A stretch of DNA of 64,000 nucleotides, from positions 23,470,474 to 23,534,473 of the forward strand of contig NC_058159.1 of assembly GCF_020080835.1 (NCBI RefSeq), written 5' to 3'. Below are positions 25,170-38,136 of the stretch, piece after piece. The notes under the pieces are model-generated. The model saw nothing but the letters and a program-made list of their open reading frames with translations, did not search any database and was not told where the DNA came from. This DNA is from Cotesia glomerata (lineage: Eukaryota > Arthropoda > Insecta > Hymenoptera > Braconidae). Position numbers and translations under genes: made by a program. Positions within the stretch are counted from its first letter, which is position 1, and each line of letters opens with the position of its first letter.

Positions 25170-28100
25170 GACGTACAGACACCATCGCGGGAATAGTCAG
25201 GGAAGCTTCTTAGGACTTCAAAACGTCGAGATCTGATGAAAACTCGATTTTTGAAAAACGGGGTAAAAACAATAACTTCCCGATTTTTGAAAATTTTTAA
25301 TTTTCTTAGCGGGAAGTTAAAAAAGTGATTTTTAATATAATTTTCACATTCTTCTTCAGACCGAATTTTTTTCTGAGAATTTTAGTTAAGCTCTCTTCAC
25401 CGCGAGAAATACCGCCAAACACATCAAAATTTTGGAGCTTGGAGAGCTCAAACTAGCTCGCGTTACTAATGCCAAAAGGGCGTATAAAAAAATTTTTTTC
25501 TTCCAATCAACCTAAAAATGTTTACAACATTCAGATCTGTAAGAAAAGTGAATAAAAAAAATTTTTTTTTGTATACGCCCTTTTGGCACTAAAACAAAAA
25601 AATTTTAAAGCCAAAAGGGCGTATCATTTTTTTTTATCGTAATTAATTATTAGCCTTAAAAAAAAAGTTATAACACCGGTAAAAATAATGACTTTTCAAC
25701 TCATTTTATTTAAAAAGAATATGGATTTGAATTAATAAGTAAAAAAAAACCAGAATAACAATAACATTCTATTTGAAGAAAAATGTATTTGACTCTATGA
25801 CAAAATTTTTATCTCTATTCATTTTTGTACGCCAGGCACGGTTCCAAAAAAATACCATCGATATTACAAAAATCTGTGCTTTGATGATGGTAACAACTGA
25901 TGAATTTGTTTTAAGATCAAAGTATTTCTTCAAAGTTTAGATTTACAAGCAATAAATATTTACTATTTTTTACTTTCAGAAGCAAAAGATAATGATAGTG
26001 GAGACGGCATCGGAGTAGTGCCTAGCTAAATTGATATTTTAGTTTCTTATTTAATCAAATACATATTCTCTTCAAAAAAAATGAGTAGAAGAGTCATTAT
26101 TTTTACCAGTGTTATAACTTTTCTTTTTTTTTTAGGCTAATAATTAATTATAATTATGATTTAAAAAAAAATGATACGTCCTTTTGGCTTTAGAATTTTT
26201 TTTATCTTAAAGCCAAAAGGGCGTATACAAAAAAAAAATTTTATTCACTTTTCTTATAGATCTATATGTTATAAACATTTTTAGGTTAGTTGAAGTGAAA
26301 AAAATTTTTTTTATACGCTCTTTTGGCTCTGCAGAGCCAAAAGAGCGTAGATGTTGAGATGCGCCCTTTTGGCATTAGTAACGCGAGCTGTAAAACTGTG
26401 TTTTTTTTTTTATATTATTCAAATTCTAAATATTTTTAGAAGAAAATTGAAAATTCTCAAACAAAAAAAGTAAGTATTGCCTAAAAAATTTGCACTGAAG
26501 ACTTTTTTTTTTTAACATCATAGTATTTTTAAATCCGAAAGACGCCATTGAATTTTTTTTAACAAATTTTAAATCCAAGTATTGTAATTTACAATTAGAA
26601 AAAAAAATATTTCTGAAAACGTTAAATTAAGGTAGTACGGTTATGAAAGCAATATTTCAAGAAATCCTCGAAACTTTGAATATAAGTCATTAAATACATA
26701 ATACATATGCTGTTAAAATTTGAAGACGATTTACCACACCAAGCTCGAGATAATTGCAATTGAAAATGACATTTTTGTACATGTAACATAGGAGAAGCGT
26801 GGGAAAATGACAGTATTTTTAATTTTTTCCATCGAAAGAATTTCAAGACTTTATCAAAAAACTAGTAGATTGAAGAATATGATATTTCGAACAATTAAAA
26901 AAAAATGAAAATTTTTTACCATGTAGTTTTCGAGATTAATTAAAATCAATTTCACTTTTAGAGGATTATTTTTAGGAGAGGGGGTACAAAAAACAGCCGC
27001 TAGTCACTGAAACCGTAGTGTGTGTGTATATGTATAGAGAATATAGTAGTGACGAGTACAGTAACGTTAAAAAATCTTAACCTACAACCTTAGCTCTGTC
27101 GATACGTATAACATGGATAGCGAGTCAAAATTTTTGATCTGGATTGTCGCGGAGGTACTACCTTAATGCTCACTACAGTGACATGAACGAGTTTTGAAAC
27201 ATAATCATATGAAAGTTAAAATAAAAAAAACAACAAACCGTAAATTCATCATCATCTTCACTAATAACACCAGGATCAGCTTCACCAGGTTCCTGCCTAG
27301 TCGGCCTAATTTGATGTTCTTCAACTTCATCAAACTCATGTTCATGGTCCAATTTATGTTTACTCTTGCCTTTAACACGATTCCCGATGGATTTAGCTAA
27401 TTTTTTCAAGCCCTTACGTTTCTCCAAACTACCAATACTTAGAAGACTGCCACCAATCGAGTGAGCTGCCGTTGACAGCTGACCCAGTGAACTTTTATGA
27501 CGTTCTTTACGCGTTAAATCGGTAAGACTGCCGGCTTTAACAATAAAACCTATTTTAACTTCAAGCTCACCGCGTTCTTTTGTATTTTCTTTTCCGGGTT
27601 TACTACCAAGGCTATACCTGTTGACATTAAAGAGAGTTTAATCAGTATTGTATTTTTTTTTATTTTCGAAAAACCTGTCTTATCAGCTATGATAAATGAT
27701 AGGGCATTTTTTTTGTTTTTATAACCATTTACTAATTAGTAATTACCATCTATTTCTCGGTCTTTCGTAAACATCGAAACTCGATAATGGAACGGTGACC
27801 ATTCCTAAGAACTCGTCGACGCCCAGGAAGTTACGATGAAGAGCAGTGAGGACAATTTCCGCCGTATTGCCCTGTGAAGGAATCTGGAGTTCGCATTCTT
27901 CGTGCCACTCAACATTCTCGCTGGCCTTCTCTTTAACTGACGTTTGATATTTCTCCTTGCCAAGTCCGATTGTCACGAAGCAGTCGTTAGTCTCTGATGA
28001 AAATAAAGTAGGCGTTGAATAAAAAAGGTCAAATTACAGAGTTCACTATTTAAACCTTTTCGTAATTTATATGTCATAGAAAAATTTTGGGTCATAATAT

Positions 28101-30803
28101 AAATTCATATATTAATTTATCATTTCAATCTTTATCGCTTATACAATTACTTTTTATTTTAAACTTTTTTTCTATCATGAATAAATAAATTGCTAATTAT
28201 AACTACATTAACATAAAATTTTGCACGAGATTCACGTCTTTCAAACAAACCTTCAGTATAAATTTTATTGTAAATTATTCGCTATTATTTAATTAACATT
28301 ATTTTTAACAAACATATTGAATTATTTATTTATTTTTTTAATAATCGAGTCACGAATTTCTTGCTAATTTTTTTATTACTTTAATAAAAAACTAATAATA
28401 TTATCGACGATCTAATTAGCAATTTGTCTAACTCCTTATTTTTTAGAGGGTGATTTTTTAACATTTTAATGTAGCAATAGTCCAATTATAAATTATTTGA
28501 ATGATTCAAACGAAAATATTATATCTATATTAGATATTAATGATATTAAATGGTTTTTTAAAGTGATAATAAATTTTGTAATAATTATTTTTTTCGTACA
28601 AATGGAAGATTCTCTAAAATCGAGTTAGACAATTTGTTAATTAGAACGTCGTTATATTATTACTGCCAAATTAATATAAAAATAATTAGTCAATAGATGA
28701 ATTTTATTTCAACAATTAACCTGAATAATTTTCGTAAATAAATATAACAATAAAAAACTATTTTTATTAAACAATTAAGTAAACAATAACTGTTTAAATT
28801 ATTAATCATATTTACGTAATGTACATTGTATAATAAACAAATGAAAATAATCAAATGTAAATAAACGTCTATGTGTTGTATGCAAATTATAAAGTCTTAA
28901 CAATTTAATACCACGCCTTTATTTACGGGCATTCTTTTGCGCGAGCTCATCATCACCATCACCATCGTCACCACTACAACACTTGCTGTATCAGTATATA
29001 TATTTGATGATGAAGATTATGTACAGTTTCCCATACAGTGGTTTTAAAACATTCTTCATACGAATTACCTTCATTATAACAGTATCCCTCTCATAAAGTT
29101 TACCATAATTAAAATGAATTTATTATTATATGCATATAGTATAATAGTAAATTTGAATGAATGCATAAAAAACTCACTATGTTTTCCTTTTGTTAACAAT
29201 CCTCGTGCCCTTTGAACTGAAACACAAAAAAAATTTTATTTAGTATATTATTTATTGACACAAGTCATAAATATATAATTTATAAGACCATTTAATTATT
29301 TAATTTAATTTTTATAAAATAAAACATGCGTGCACTTAAGTGCAACATCCTGTCACTGATCTCACGCATTCTGGAGTCGTCAAACAAGTAAAGTAGCCGG
29401 TTGTAAATGTAGCATTTCTGGTCACTATTATTTTATTTTTTATTTTAAATTACAATTAGAATCAATCGCACCATATTTTAAATTAATGTGTAAATAATTA
29501 ACATGTACGTTGATTTGAAAAAAACAAAATGAATTATTCAAATTAATAATTAAAAAAAAATGTACTTAATCGTTTGAGAATTTATTTCACGGACTACGGA
29601 GTAGAGGGAATAGAATAGAAGAAAAAGTCTTGTATGGATGAGAAGCTAAGGGAAAGGCTGAATATGTACGGGTGTTTTATTTGTACGTGACTGGACGTTG
29701 ATGTACATTGAATACATCTTTCTAAACAGTAACAGTATAATAATAAAACCCAGGTATCCAAGGTATGTTAAAATTGTTTTCTTTGAGATTTTCTCGTCTG
29801 CTTCGTCCCCACATTAAACATTCATTTATTGTTTTTTTACCCCATCTTTTTTATAATCAATTTAAGTTATCTTCGACAATTGTACAGAAGCTTCTATTTT
29901 TTTATTAAAAATTTTTATTAAAAAAATAAAAGTTGGATTTTTTTTTTAATTATTTGTATAATCATCATTTTAAATAATCATTTATCAATGAATTATAAAT
30001 ACATAAATACAATTTTTATTTATAATTTAATAACATGATATCACGCTCGAATGCAGGGAAATCGCGATCCAATTTCTCAAAACATCACGTGTTTTCACAG
30101 TAACTCTATCAGTTTCTTTAACAAAATTTTTTCTCTTCTTATTAATTAATTATAAATTCATATAATTTATCAAGTACATATTTAATTAAATTAAAATAGT
30201 TAATAATTTTCTATATTTTTGTAAAAAGATAAATTTTGATTAAAAAAAAGAGATAATAATTTAAACTGTAAAATAATTGAATTTTATCGGTGTCACATGT
30301 AATGTAACGGTTTTAAAACCAAGACATCATCATTATCATCAACAGCTGAGAAAGTGGAGTTGGCAGTTAGACTGGCTTTACAAATACCTTGATTAACTGG
30401 AATTTTGCATGGTTTCACTGGATCCATATAAATGCAGACTAGTTAAATAAAAGTACGTACTCACTAAAAATACGATAATTATTTAAAGTAAAATAATATT
30501 AATTGTATGCAATTAATGTTTTTAATAATCGTGTGAATATTCAAAGTGTTAGAATTAATATAGTGGCCTTGTGAACGGTACATTGACTTATTCGACCCAG
30601 CTACCTACTTTTTTATAAATAAACAACATACACACATTTTTCCCTAATTCAAAATGTTTTGTTTTTACCTAAAAATAAAAATTTTTAAATTAGTTTGCGT
30701 AAAAAGAGAAAATTTATAATTGTAGTTATAAGTAAAGACAATAATAAACATGATCGTTATAAATATACATACCTGTTACCTGGACGTGTGTTGGACTCCA
30801 CAT
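22816..30803 (-). CDS. Rip11: Rab11 family-interacting protein (class I, Rip11-like), complete, six coding exons
   Basis: Exons in transcript order: 30803-30773, 29216-29178, 27993-27747, 27617-27239, 23907-23071, 22977-22816. They join in frame to 564 residues. The start is the ATG of MWSPTHVQVT. Residues 1-125 form a C2 domain (FVTIGLGKEKYQTSV, LHRNFLGVDEFLG). A basic, then acidic linker follows (KRKGLKKLAKSIGNRVKGKS, ISEDDDEF) and a Ser/Asn-rich low-complexity region in exon 5 with an N-rich run. The C-terminus is a coiled helix ending DLEDYIDSLLLRVIE (YID at 537-539), the Rab11-binding domain of the FIP family. Such proteins bind active Rab11 through this helix and phospholipids through C2, directing recycling endosomes to the plasma membrane. 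Exon 2 is a 39-nt microexon. Splicing of further small exons in the 3.3-kb intron 4 cannot be excluded. The gene name follows the Drosophila class I member. Confidence 0.92.
23980..24440. mobile_element. Decayed TTCCCG-family relic in Rab11-FIP intron 4
   Basis: Phrases such as TTGAACAGCTTGACCGATCA, AAATCGGTTTATTCGTTCAA and AATAATTCGTTCGTGAAATAT recur in the same order as in the intact copies, but both termini are gone. Confidence 0.5.
24461..25319 (+). mobile_element. TTCCCG-family repeat with CA microsatellite, copy 3 (in Rab11-FIP intron 4)
   Basis: Very close to the copy at 13654-14478, including ACGGTTGACCCTGAAGGCCA at the left, CACGCGGTTGGCGGCATTCG inside, the (AC)n run at 25106-25164 and the fold-back end with TTAGCGGGAAGTTA. 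Non-coding. It lies antisense to the host transcript. Confidence 0.78.
25106..25164. repeat. (AC)n microsatellite inside a transposon
   Basis: About 29 AC units, the longest of the three homologous runs in this window. Confidence 0.9.
25455..26389. mobile_element. 935-bp fold-back element built on a GCCAAAAGGGCGTAT motif
   Basis: Ends are inverted copies: AGCTCGCGTTACTAATGCCA and TGGCATTAGTAACGCGAGCT. Arms of about 250-320 bp pair with each other (for example AAGTTATAACACCGGTAAAA versus TTTTACCAGTGTTATAACTT). The motif GCCAAAAGGGCGTAT, or its complement, recurs about eight times in the arms. The 330-bp centre is unrelated and contains a splice-acceptor-like TTTTTTACTTTCAG followed by a short open tail (AKDNDSGDGIGVVPS, stop). 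It lies in Rab11-FIP intron 4. Superfamily not assigned. Confidence 0.75.
26631..27162. mobile_element. 532-bp TTAA-flanked element with GGTAGTAC ends
   Basis: Begins GGTAGTACGG and ends GTACTACC, with TTAA directly outside both ends (26627-26630, 27163-27166). The short ends and TTAA fit a piggyBac-like non-autonomous element, like 9547-10213. It has no transposase frame. It sits 77 bp from Rab11-FIP exon 4. Confidence 0.55.
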
Positions 30804-31290
30804 GTTGCTCTACCACAATCTCAGTAAATGTCAAATACGTCAGAGTATCATTGGATAGTGTGTATTATTATAAAACTATAATTGTTTGGTTGTTTAACTC
30901 TCCACACTACTCGTAAATACAAGCTGTTGTTGGAGATGACGAATCACCTGGACGACTCACTAGACGTCAGTTAATTTATAATTCACCATTATTATAATCC
31001 GAAATTACAAATCCTTTGTTGGTAAACACAATGCTTTTTTTTTTAATTATTATTATTGTTATAATTATTATTAAATCTGTATATTTATTATTAAATTTTA
31101 AAGTTTTATGGTTTATTGGAATTAATACATTATTGTTTTCGTACTCCGTAATGTTCGGTTGGTCGCGGATAACTATCCGAACAATGCTTCTTACTATATT
31201 TTACCATCACACATATTCTGCGCAGTTCCTTTGCGCACGCTCACACGCGCAGGGCCGTAAAAGCAAGATCTAAAACCCCGCGGTTTTTTT
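30804..31290 (-). promoter_or_regulatory. Probable 5' UTR and promoter region of the Rab11-FIP gene
   Basis: Directly upstream of the start codon. The part at about 31145-31285 is much richer in GC and CpG than its surroundings and holds several TGCGCA/GCGCGC words (near 31216-31250), a composition seen at insect housekeeping promoters. No TATA box or start site can be assigned with confidence. Confidence 0.4.
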
Positions 31291-34200
31291 ATTCGAATTT
31301 TTTTAACTTGACTGCTAATTACTATTGCGGTTATTTATTTTTATTATTTTATTGATAAATAAACCTTGGAGTTTATTTATTTTTTTTTTAATAATATATT
31401 TCACTTATAACTTAACGTTATAAATAACAGTCAAGGATATTTTTTTATTTTTATCGAGTTTATTGATTGATTAACAGAAATTTTGTTTAATCTTTCAAAA
31501 GTTTGACTCCACTTAGATAATTAAAAACCTTTGGGAATTTTTAGAACGAAAAAAATAGAGGCGTAATAAAAAAATAGATAAAATAATGACTGTGCTATTA
31601 AATAAAAATGAGATCATCATTTTTAATGGTTAAAATTTGACGCTTATTAGACAATTATTAACCGATAGATAGAAATAACATTAATCATTAAATTTAATAT
31701 CATTTTATAAACTAATCTATAATAAAATATAATTCGGTCACATTCTCATTATTTTTGAGATAAAAATACTGTTTTAAGTTATTTTGATTAGTTCGATTTT
31801 CATAATATTAAATTTATAAATATATTATTGTTATAAAAAAATATTTTCATTCTTACAAGATGAAGTATAGTCGTAACTTGCTGACGCAGATTATATTTCT
31901 TTATTGATAACGGTTTCCGACATTTGTCGTTTTACTGCAAATGTTATCGATACCATCACTCTTTAATTTATGTATTAATGAAGGAATTATTTCCTCTGAG
32001 TAAATACTTACTTAGTGTGAAAAAAAATTTGTTACATTTTTTTGAGTTTTGAATAAATAAACTTTTAATTTTTAATGATTCAAAGTTTAAATTAAAAGAT
32101 TTGGATATTTTAATAAATTCAATTTATAATCTAAAAAAAAATTTGAAAATTTAATTATTTTTACGTAAAATTTCAATAATATCCTGAAATTTTCCAACCC
32201 GTATTTGAATATCATCATTTTTACTATTATTATTTTTCAATATTTAATTTTATTTATTATTGATACTAATTTTTTAAATCAATTTTGTTAATTTTAATTT
32301 TTAAAAAATATAATTATTTGAGAGAAGTGTTTTAAAATTTATTTTATAATTGTCCTACCTTTGATGTTGACAATTATTATTGTCACCAATGCGATAATAT
32401 GAAAAGTTAATTGTTTGTACAAAGGATAATACAAAGATTTGTCATAATTCATGAGTATTATCATTATCATAGATGATTCATAAAGATACTTTGTGAATAC
32501 AAACAGGGTGTGATGATAATGATTTTCACAATTAATTATCGTACAATAAAGGTACACGCTGAAAATTATATACACTTATTTATTAATTTCACTTTCTTCG
32601 AGTAAGTAAATGCAATAAGTTTTGCTTGTTGTCTCTGTACTTTTACTTAAGAATTTGGGACACTCCTTACGTCAGTTAGGCTGTAATGGGTAGTTATGTG
32701 TGATGAAATGTGAATAATAAATTAATTCATGAGCTTGAAGATATGATGAATTTTTTACACATGAAAAAATTAATCATTGTAATCAATGTTCATCGTGTTA
32801 AAAATAGAATGAATTAATGAAATTTTTTTAGGAATTTGTCGGCAGAATATTTCGATGGCTTTTTTTTAGCGTGCTATATGTCCTGATTGCTCGAATAAAA
32901 AAAGTACATTCATCAGAAATTTCTGTCTGATATATTTTTGCCTACTCATCGTGATAGCGCATGTAATTTTTTATCGTATCGCATAAAAATTGTTACTCTT
33001 GTTCATTCGATTATGATACCTTGATCGAGGATAAGGATTAGATGATTAATTTGTGTTGAAAGGTAATTGTTATTCAATACTCAAAATCAGATTTTTTTAC
33101 TTCTTACCTTGAATTATTTTTTTATGACAATCAAGTACTATTAACGAGTTTTTTCATCCATAGAAACGATAAAACTGAATTAAAAATGAAAGAAGAATTT
33201 TTTAGGTCTGAAGTGTAAAAAATACATCAAAAAATTTATTTCTTTATGCTTAATTTTCTACGCAAGAACTAAAAGATGAAATTGAGAAAAATAACATTTT
33301 TAATATTTGCATGTTCTGAAACTAATTGTCTTTCTTGCCAAAAGAAGATCAATAGAATTCTATTAAGAAAAAGAAAAATTTTTCGTTGGAAAACCAATTT
33401 TGTGACTCGAAAATATATTTAGGAGAATGATAATTATCATGATTCGAGTGAAATTTTCTTCATTCTGTTTCATCTATATAATTAAGAGATTAAGGATAAT
33501 TTTGTCGCCGGCATATTTATTTGATAAATTAAATTTAGTATCATTGAAAAGATTTTGACCTAAATTTGTGCCTTTAAATATTTCATATGCTTTTCAGCAA
33601 TAGTTAATTTATTATGATAAGTTTTTGAGACAGTTATAAATAGATTCAAATTTCGCGATAAACATGATTTATTTATTTTGTTTTGTATATGTGAATGAGG
33701 TTACATTCTACTACACAGTAAAAAAATTTTCGTTAAATTTGACATAAATATTTGTGTTACTAGCTGTTTTTACACAACTAATGCTAATTCCACATTCTAT
33801 AGTGTGTTGAATCAACACATTAGAATATGAAATTCTACACACTAAAGTGTAATATTCTACACAAAAATTTTTACACTTTACACAATGACGAAAAATTTTT
33901 TTCTTATAAGAAAAATTTTGTAACCGGTATATCTTTATCGGAAATTGGTTTTGATTTTTTTTCATCGGTAGTTATTTATGATTTAAATTGATAGAGTGAG
34001 GAAAATTTTGTGACGAGTATGTTATTATTTTGAAAGGAATTTTTTTTAGTCAAGTTTGGTATCATCAGCAAGGTCTTAACACGAATTTGTGCCTTTCCAC
34101 GGTTTTATATATTTTTCAGTGATAGTCAATTTTTTATGTTGTTCTTGGAGCAGTTCCATCACACTTGTCTATTAAATTATTTGTGATTATTACTATTATT

Positions 34201-35939
34201 TTCAAAATTTATTTCAAAAAGTACCTAAACTATATATAGTGTAATTTGAAATATCTTAAAATCATTAAGCCAAAGTTTTTTTATTCATAATTTGTAAATC
34301 TCAATAGTCGCATAGTGACTGCAAGTTGCTAGTTAATATTAATATGATGAAAAATTATCTAAATAAATTGTCACAATAAAATATATTAAAAATTTTAGTA
34401 CAATACCAGATTATTTTTTATTAGTTTTTCTATTAAGATAAAAATTAAATCGCTTTTAGATACTAAGCATATTTATTAGCATATTATTAAGCATATTATT
34501 AATACAAGTTCATTATTTCTTAATCAATAGTCGATGAATTAATAATGAAAACGCGATTTGTCACACAGATATCAAATTGAGGAACGTAAGAAGAATTATT
34601 TTTATTACTATCATAAATAAAATAAGTTCAAGCTATATTATGTGAGATAAAAGTTAAAGGTAATTAATTATTCATAAGCATAGAGATAAAGTGCCCTATT
34701 ATTTTTTCCAAATATTATTTCTAATAAAATATTTTCATTAAACTTATTTGTTATCACCTTTTAAATAAAATGCATTTTAAATCTTCTTCAAAACAGAACT
34801 ACTATAATATGTTTAAAATTCTTCACTTTTATTTTTAAAAACAAATTAATTATCATTAGTAATTTCCATAAACTTAAATAACTTGTTATCTTTATAATTG
34901 TAAACTTGAATTTTTTACTCATTAAAACAATGAACTATGCATAAAAAAATTACAAGGTGCTGCACACAATGGATCATTTAATTCTAAATTAATTATTTAA
35001 TCATATATAATTAAAATCAAGTGTCGATAATGATTTTATTAAAAATTATTTTTTTTACATAGTCTTTAGTATTTTTCGAAATAATATTATTTAATTGTTT
35101 TTATGTAACAACTAAAAGAAAAAATATCTCACCGCTTAAAATTTTCCACTAAACAGTTAATAAAATAAAAATAGTTCGATATTTTTTAGTATTAAATAAA
35201 AATAAAATAAAATATTTTCCTCCAGCTACCAGAAAAAAAACATCAAATTAAGATAAAAAAAATGATAGAATAAAAGATTGCACTCATACATATAATTGTT
35301 TTTGCATTATTCTCAACATTAAACATTATTTCGTAATCATGATTCCGAGGCCATAAAAAACAGCGACTGGTACCGCGTGTATCTACAGGATGTCGCACTT
35401 CCTCAAGTACAATCTTATCAAAAATCGTTTAATTTTATCAATTATTTAAACTCTTAAATTATCAATTAAGCTGTTCATCAATCAATCTATAAATTTATTG
35501 CAATTATTATTATCATATACTGTAAGAGAATTTATAATAATCTTTTGGATTTCTCATAATTCAAATGTAACAGAATTATTTTTATTTAATTGAAAAAAGC
35601 TATCACATCTACCTGTTTAACTGCTCTCATTGTTATGTCAACGAATTACATCACACTTGCACCGAGATTATTTATTACACACAAGATCCACCTATCTTCC
35701 TGATTGTAATTGTAACATACGATTACGAAACATTTGTTTTATTTATTTTATTTATTTATTCGGCACAATTGTTTTTGTGCACACAATTACATTCGTAATT
35801 TTATCCCACAGAGATTATTTATGCTAATAAAATAAAGTAACAAGTAAAAATGAATCATCATCTGGGATCCTCAAGATTTTCTGATAAAAACTATTCATAT
35901 GTTCAAGGTAAATTGAGAAAATAAATATATTTAGTTTAA
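31291..35939. other. AT-rich intergenic sequence between divergent genes
   Basis: No coding exon is recognised. It separates the minus-strand Rab11-FIP gene from the plus-strand NHERF gene. Apart from the MITE at 33714-33905 I see no structured element. Confidence 0.4.
33714..33905. mobile_element. Palindromic ACAC-rich MITE, copy 2
   Basis: Begins TA then CACAGTAAAAAAATTTTCGT. The interior has ATTCTATAGTGTGTTGAATC and CTACACACTAAAGTGTAATA in inverted arrangement, and the right side reads CAATGACGAAAAATTTTTTT. The last bases and right TA are degraded. Same family as 16925-17118. Confidence 0.65.
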
Positions 35940-36202
35940 TCTATACTAATAAATGGAGAGCCGGTTTTTTTGTCCGGTTATACTGCGAAAAGTACTGAAC
36001 CGATCGGGATAATACTTATACCAATAAAAGATGCAGCGTGTTTCGGAGAAGGTTTTAGTTTATGATATGGTGGTGATTACTTATTTGGAACCTGTATTTT
36101 ATTGACTTAAAAATAATGAATTTTTATTATAACTAAATTTATTCCATTCGATTGTTATTTGTTTAAAATGAATTTTTTAATTCTATTGGTTATATTTATA
36201 TA

Positions 36203-38136
36203 CAATCTTGGACATTAATTTGTGTCAGTTTCTAAGTTTAAGGATTTATGGCCATCAATAAATTTGGCCGTTTCTAAACTCTAAAATTGGAAAATATGAA
36301 ATTTTCCAATTTGTAAAATAAGCAAACCATAAAAAATGATATTATAAAAATTTTAAAAATATAAATAAAGTCAAAAGTAAATTATACCTGTACTAAAATG
36401 TGACAAATAAAAAGACAGCCAACTGTAAATAATAAAATTTCTAAATGAATTCATTTTTAAAAAATGAACAGTTAAAAAAAAGCATTAATAAAACGTCATT
36501 AATCTAAAAATATCGGATTAAAAAAAAAAAGAACTATTAAAAATATTCCCAATTAAAAAAATGATAAACTAAAAGTTTGAACATCTAAAACAACGTTACA
36601 TTATAACTGAGAATATTTCAAATCACGAATTTTAAAATATGACGATCGCTAAATATTGAAAATTTAAAACCTGACAACTTAAATTTAGCTGATTTAAAAT
36701 TTAGAAATCGCTAAAATCGGCCGTTTCTAAACTTGGTAACTCGTTAAATCAGCCGATTTTAAACCTCGAAATTCATAAAACTTGCAGATTCTTAAAATTA
36801 TTTAATTCAAAGCCTGGGTAGCTTAATATTAATTATATTTATGTTAAAAATTAGATTTTACATATTTTGAAATATAACAACCGAAAAATTCACTCATAAA
36901 TAAAATAATTTTGTTTTTTTTTTATTTTTGTTTTATGTGGTGGATTCATGAAACTGTCAATAGAAATTTGATAAATTTTTTGTTGACAATTCTTCATTTT
37001 CTTAAATTATTGAAATCCGAAAATTCAATGTTTGGAGTTATATAAAAAAAGTTTTTCAGAGTAAGGTAAAAGCCCCAATAGATGATCATGTACCAGTATA
37101 TGATCACTCCGTGTATTTGTATACCTATATTTGTGAATATAGATATACAAATACATGGAGTGATCATATACTGGTACGTGATCATCTATTGGGGCTTTTA
37201 CCTTACTAAAAAATCTAAACTATAAATAATTTTATTTCGTAATAATTTCATTTTTGAAATAAATAAGACCGCTATAATTATTAATTAGTATACAAAATAT
37301 TATTAGTTTATCAAGTATCAATTCAACAATATAAATATATTTTACGAAAGAATATCAAAAAAAAATTTATCAAATTTCTATTGACAGGTTTATGAATCCA
37401 CCACATAAAACAAAATTAAAAAAAAAACAAAATTATTTTATTAATTAGTAAATTTTTCGGTTGTTATAATTCAAAATATGTGAAATCTAATTTTTAACAT
37501 AAATATCATTAATATTACGCTGCTTAGGCTTTAAATGAAATAATTTTAAGAATCTGCAAGTTTTATGAATTTCGAGGTTTAAAATCGGCTGATTTAACGA
37601 GTTACCAAGTTTAGAAACGGCCGATTTTAGCGATTTCTAAATTTTAAATTAGCTAAATTTAAGTTGTCAGGTTTTCAATTTTCAATATTTAGCGATCGTC
37701 ATATTTTAAAATTCGTGATTTTAAATATTCTCAGTTATAATGTAACATTGTTTTAGATGTTCAAACTTTTAGTTTATCATTTTTTTAATTGGGAATATTT
37801 TTAATAATGCTTTTTTTTTAATCCGATATTTTTAGATTAATGACGTTTTATTAATGCTTTTTTTTAACTGTTCATTTTTTAAAAATGAATTCATTTAGAA
37901 ATTTTATTATTTACAGTTGGCTGTCTTTTTATTTGTCACATTTTAGTACAGGTATAATTTACTTTTAACTTTATTTATATTTTTAAAATTTTTATAATAT
38001 CATTTTTTATGGTTTGCTTATTTAACAAATTGGAAAATTTCATATTTTCCAATTTTAGAGTTTAGAAACGGCCAAATTTATTGATGGCGATAAATCCTTA
38101 AACTTAGAAACTGACTCAAATTAATGTCCACGATTG
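36203..38136. mobile_element. 1.93-kb element with ~780-bp inverted arms, nested in the Helitron
   Basis: Left arm about 36203-36982 and right arm about 37361-38136 are reverse complements with only scattered differences over the parts I compared. The ends are CAATCTTGGACATTAATTTG and its counterpart, with TA outside both (36201-36202, 37-38 at 38137-38138). TA flanks point to a Tc1/mariner-like fold-back or very long-TIR element. The ~380-bp loop carries the small palindromic MITE at 37064-37203. Non-coding. A transcript across it would form a double-stranded stem of about 780 bp. Confidence 0.85.
37064..37203. mobile_element. 140-bp palindromic MITE, copy 2 (TA-flanked)
   Basis: Same length and sequence family as 3613-3752 with a few substitutions, ends AGGTAAAAGCCCC and GGGGCTTTTACCT, flanked by TA (37062-37063, 37204-37205). 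It lies in the loop of the long inverted repeat, so it inserted last or was part of that element's loop. Confidence 0.88.
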
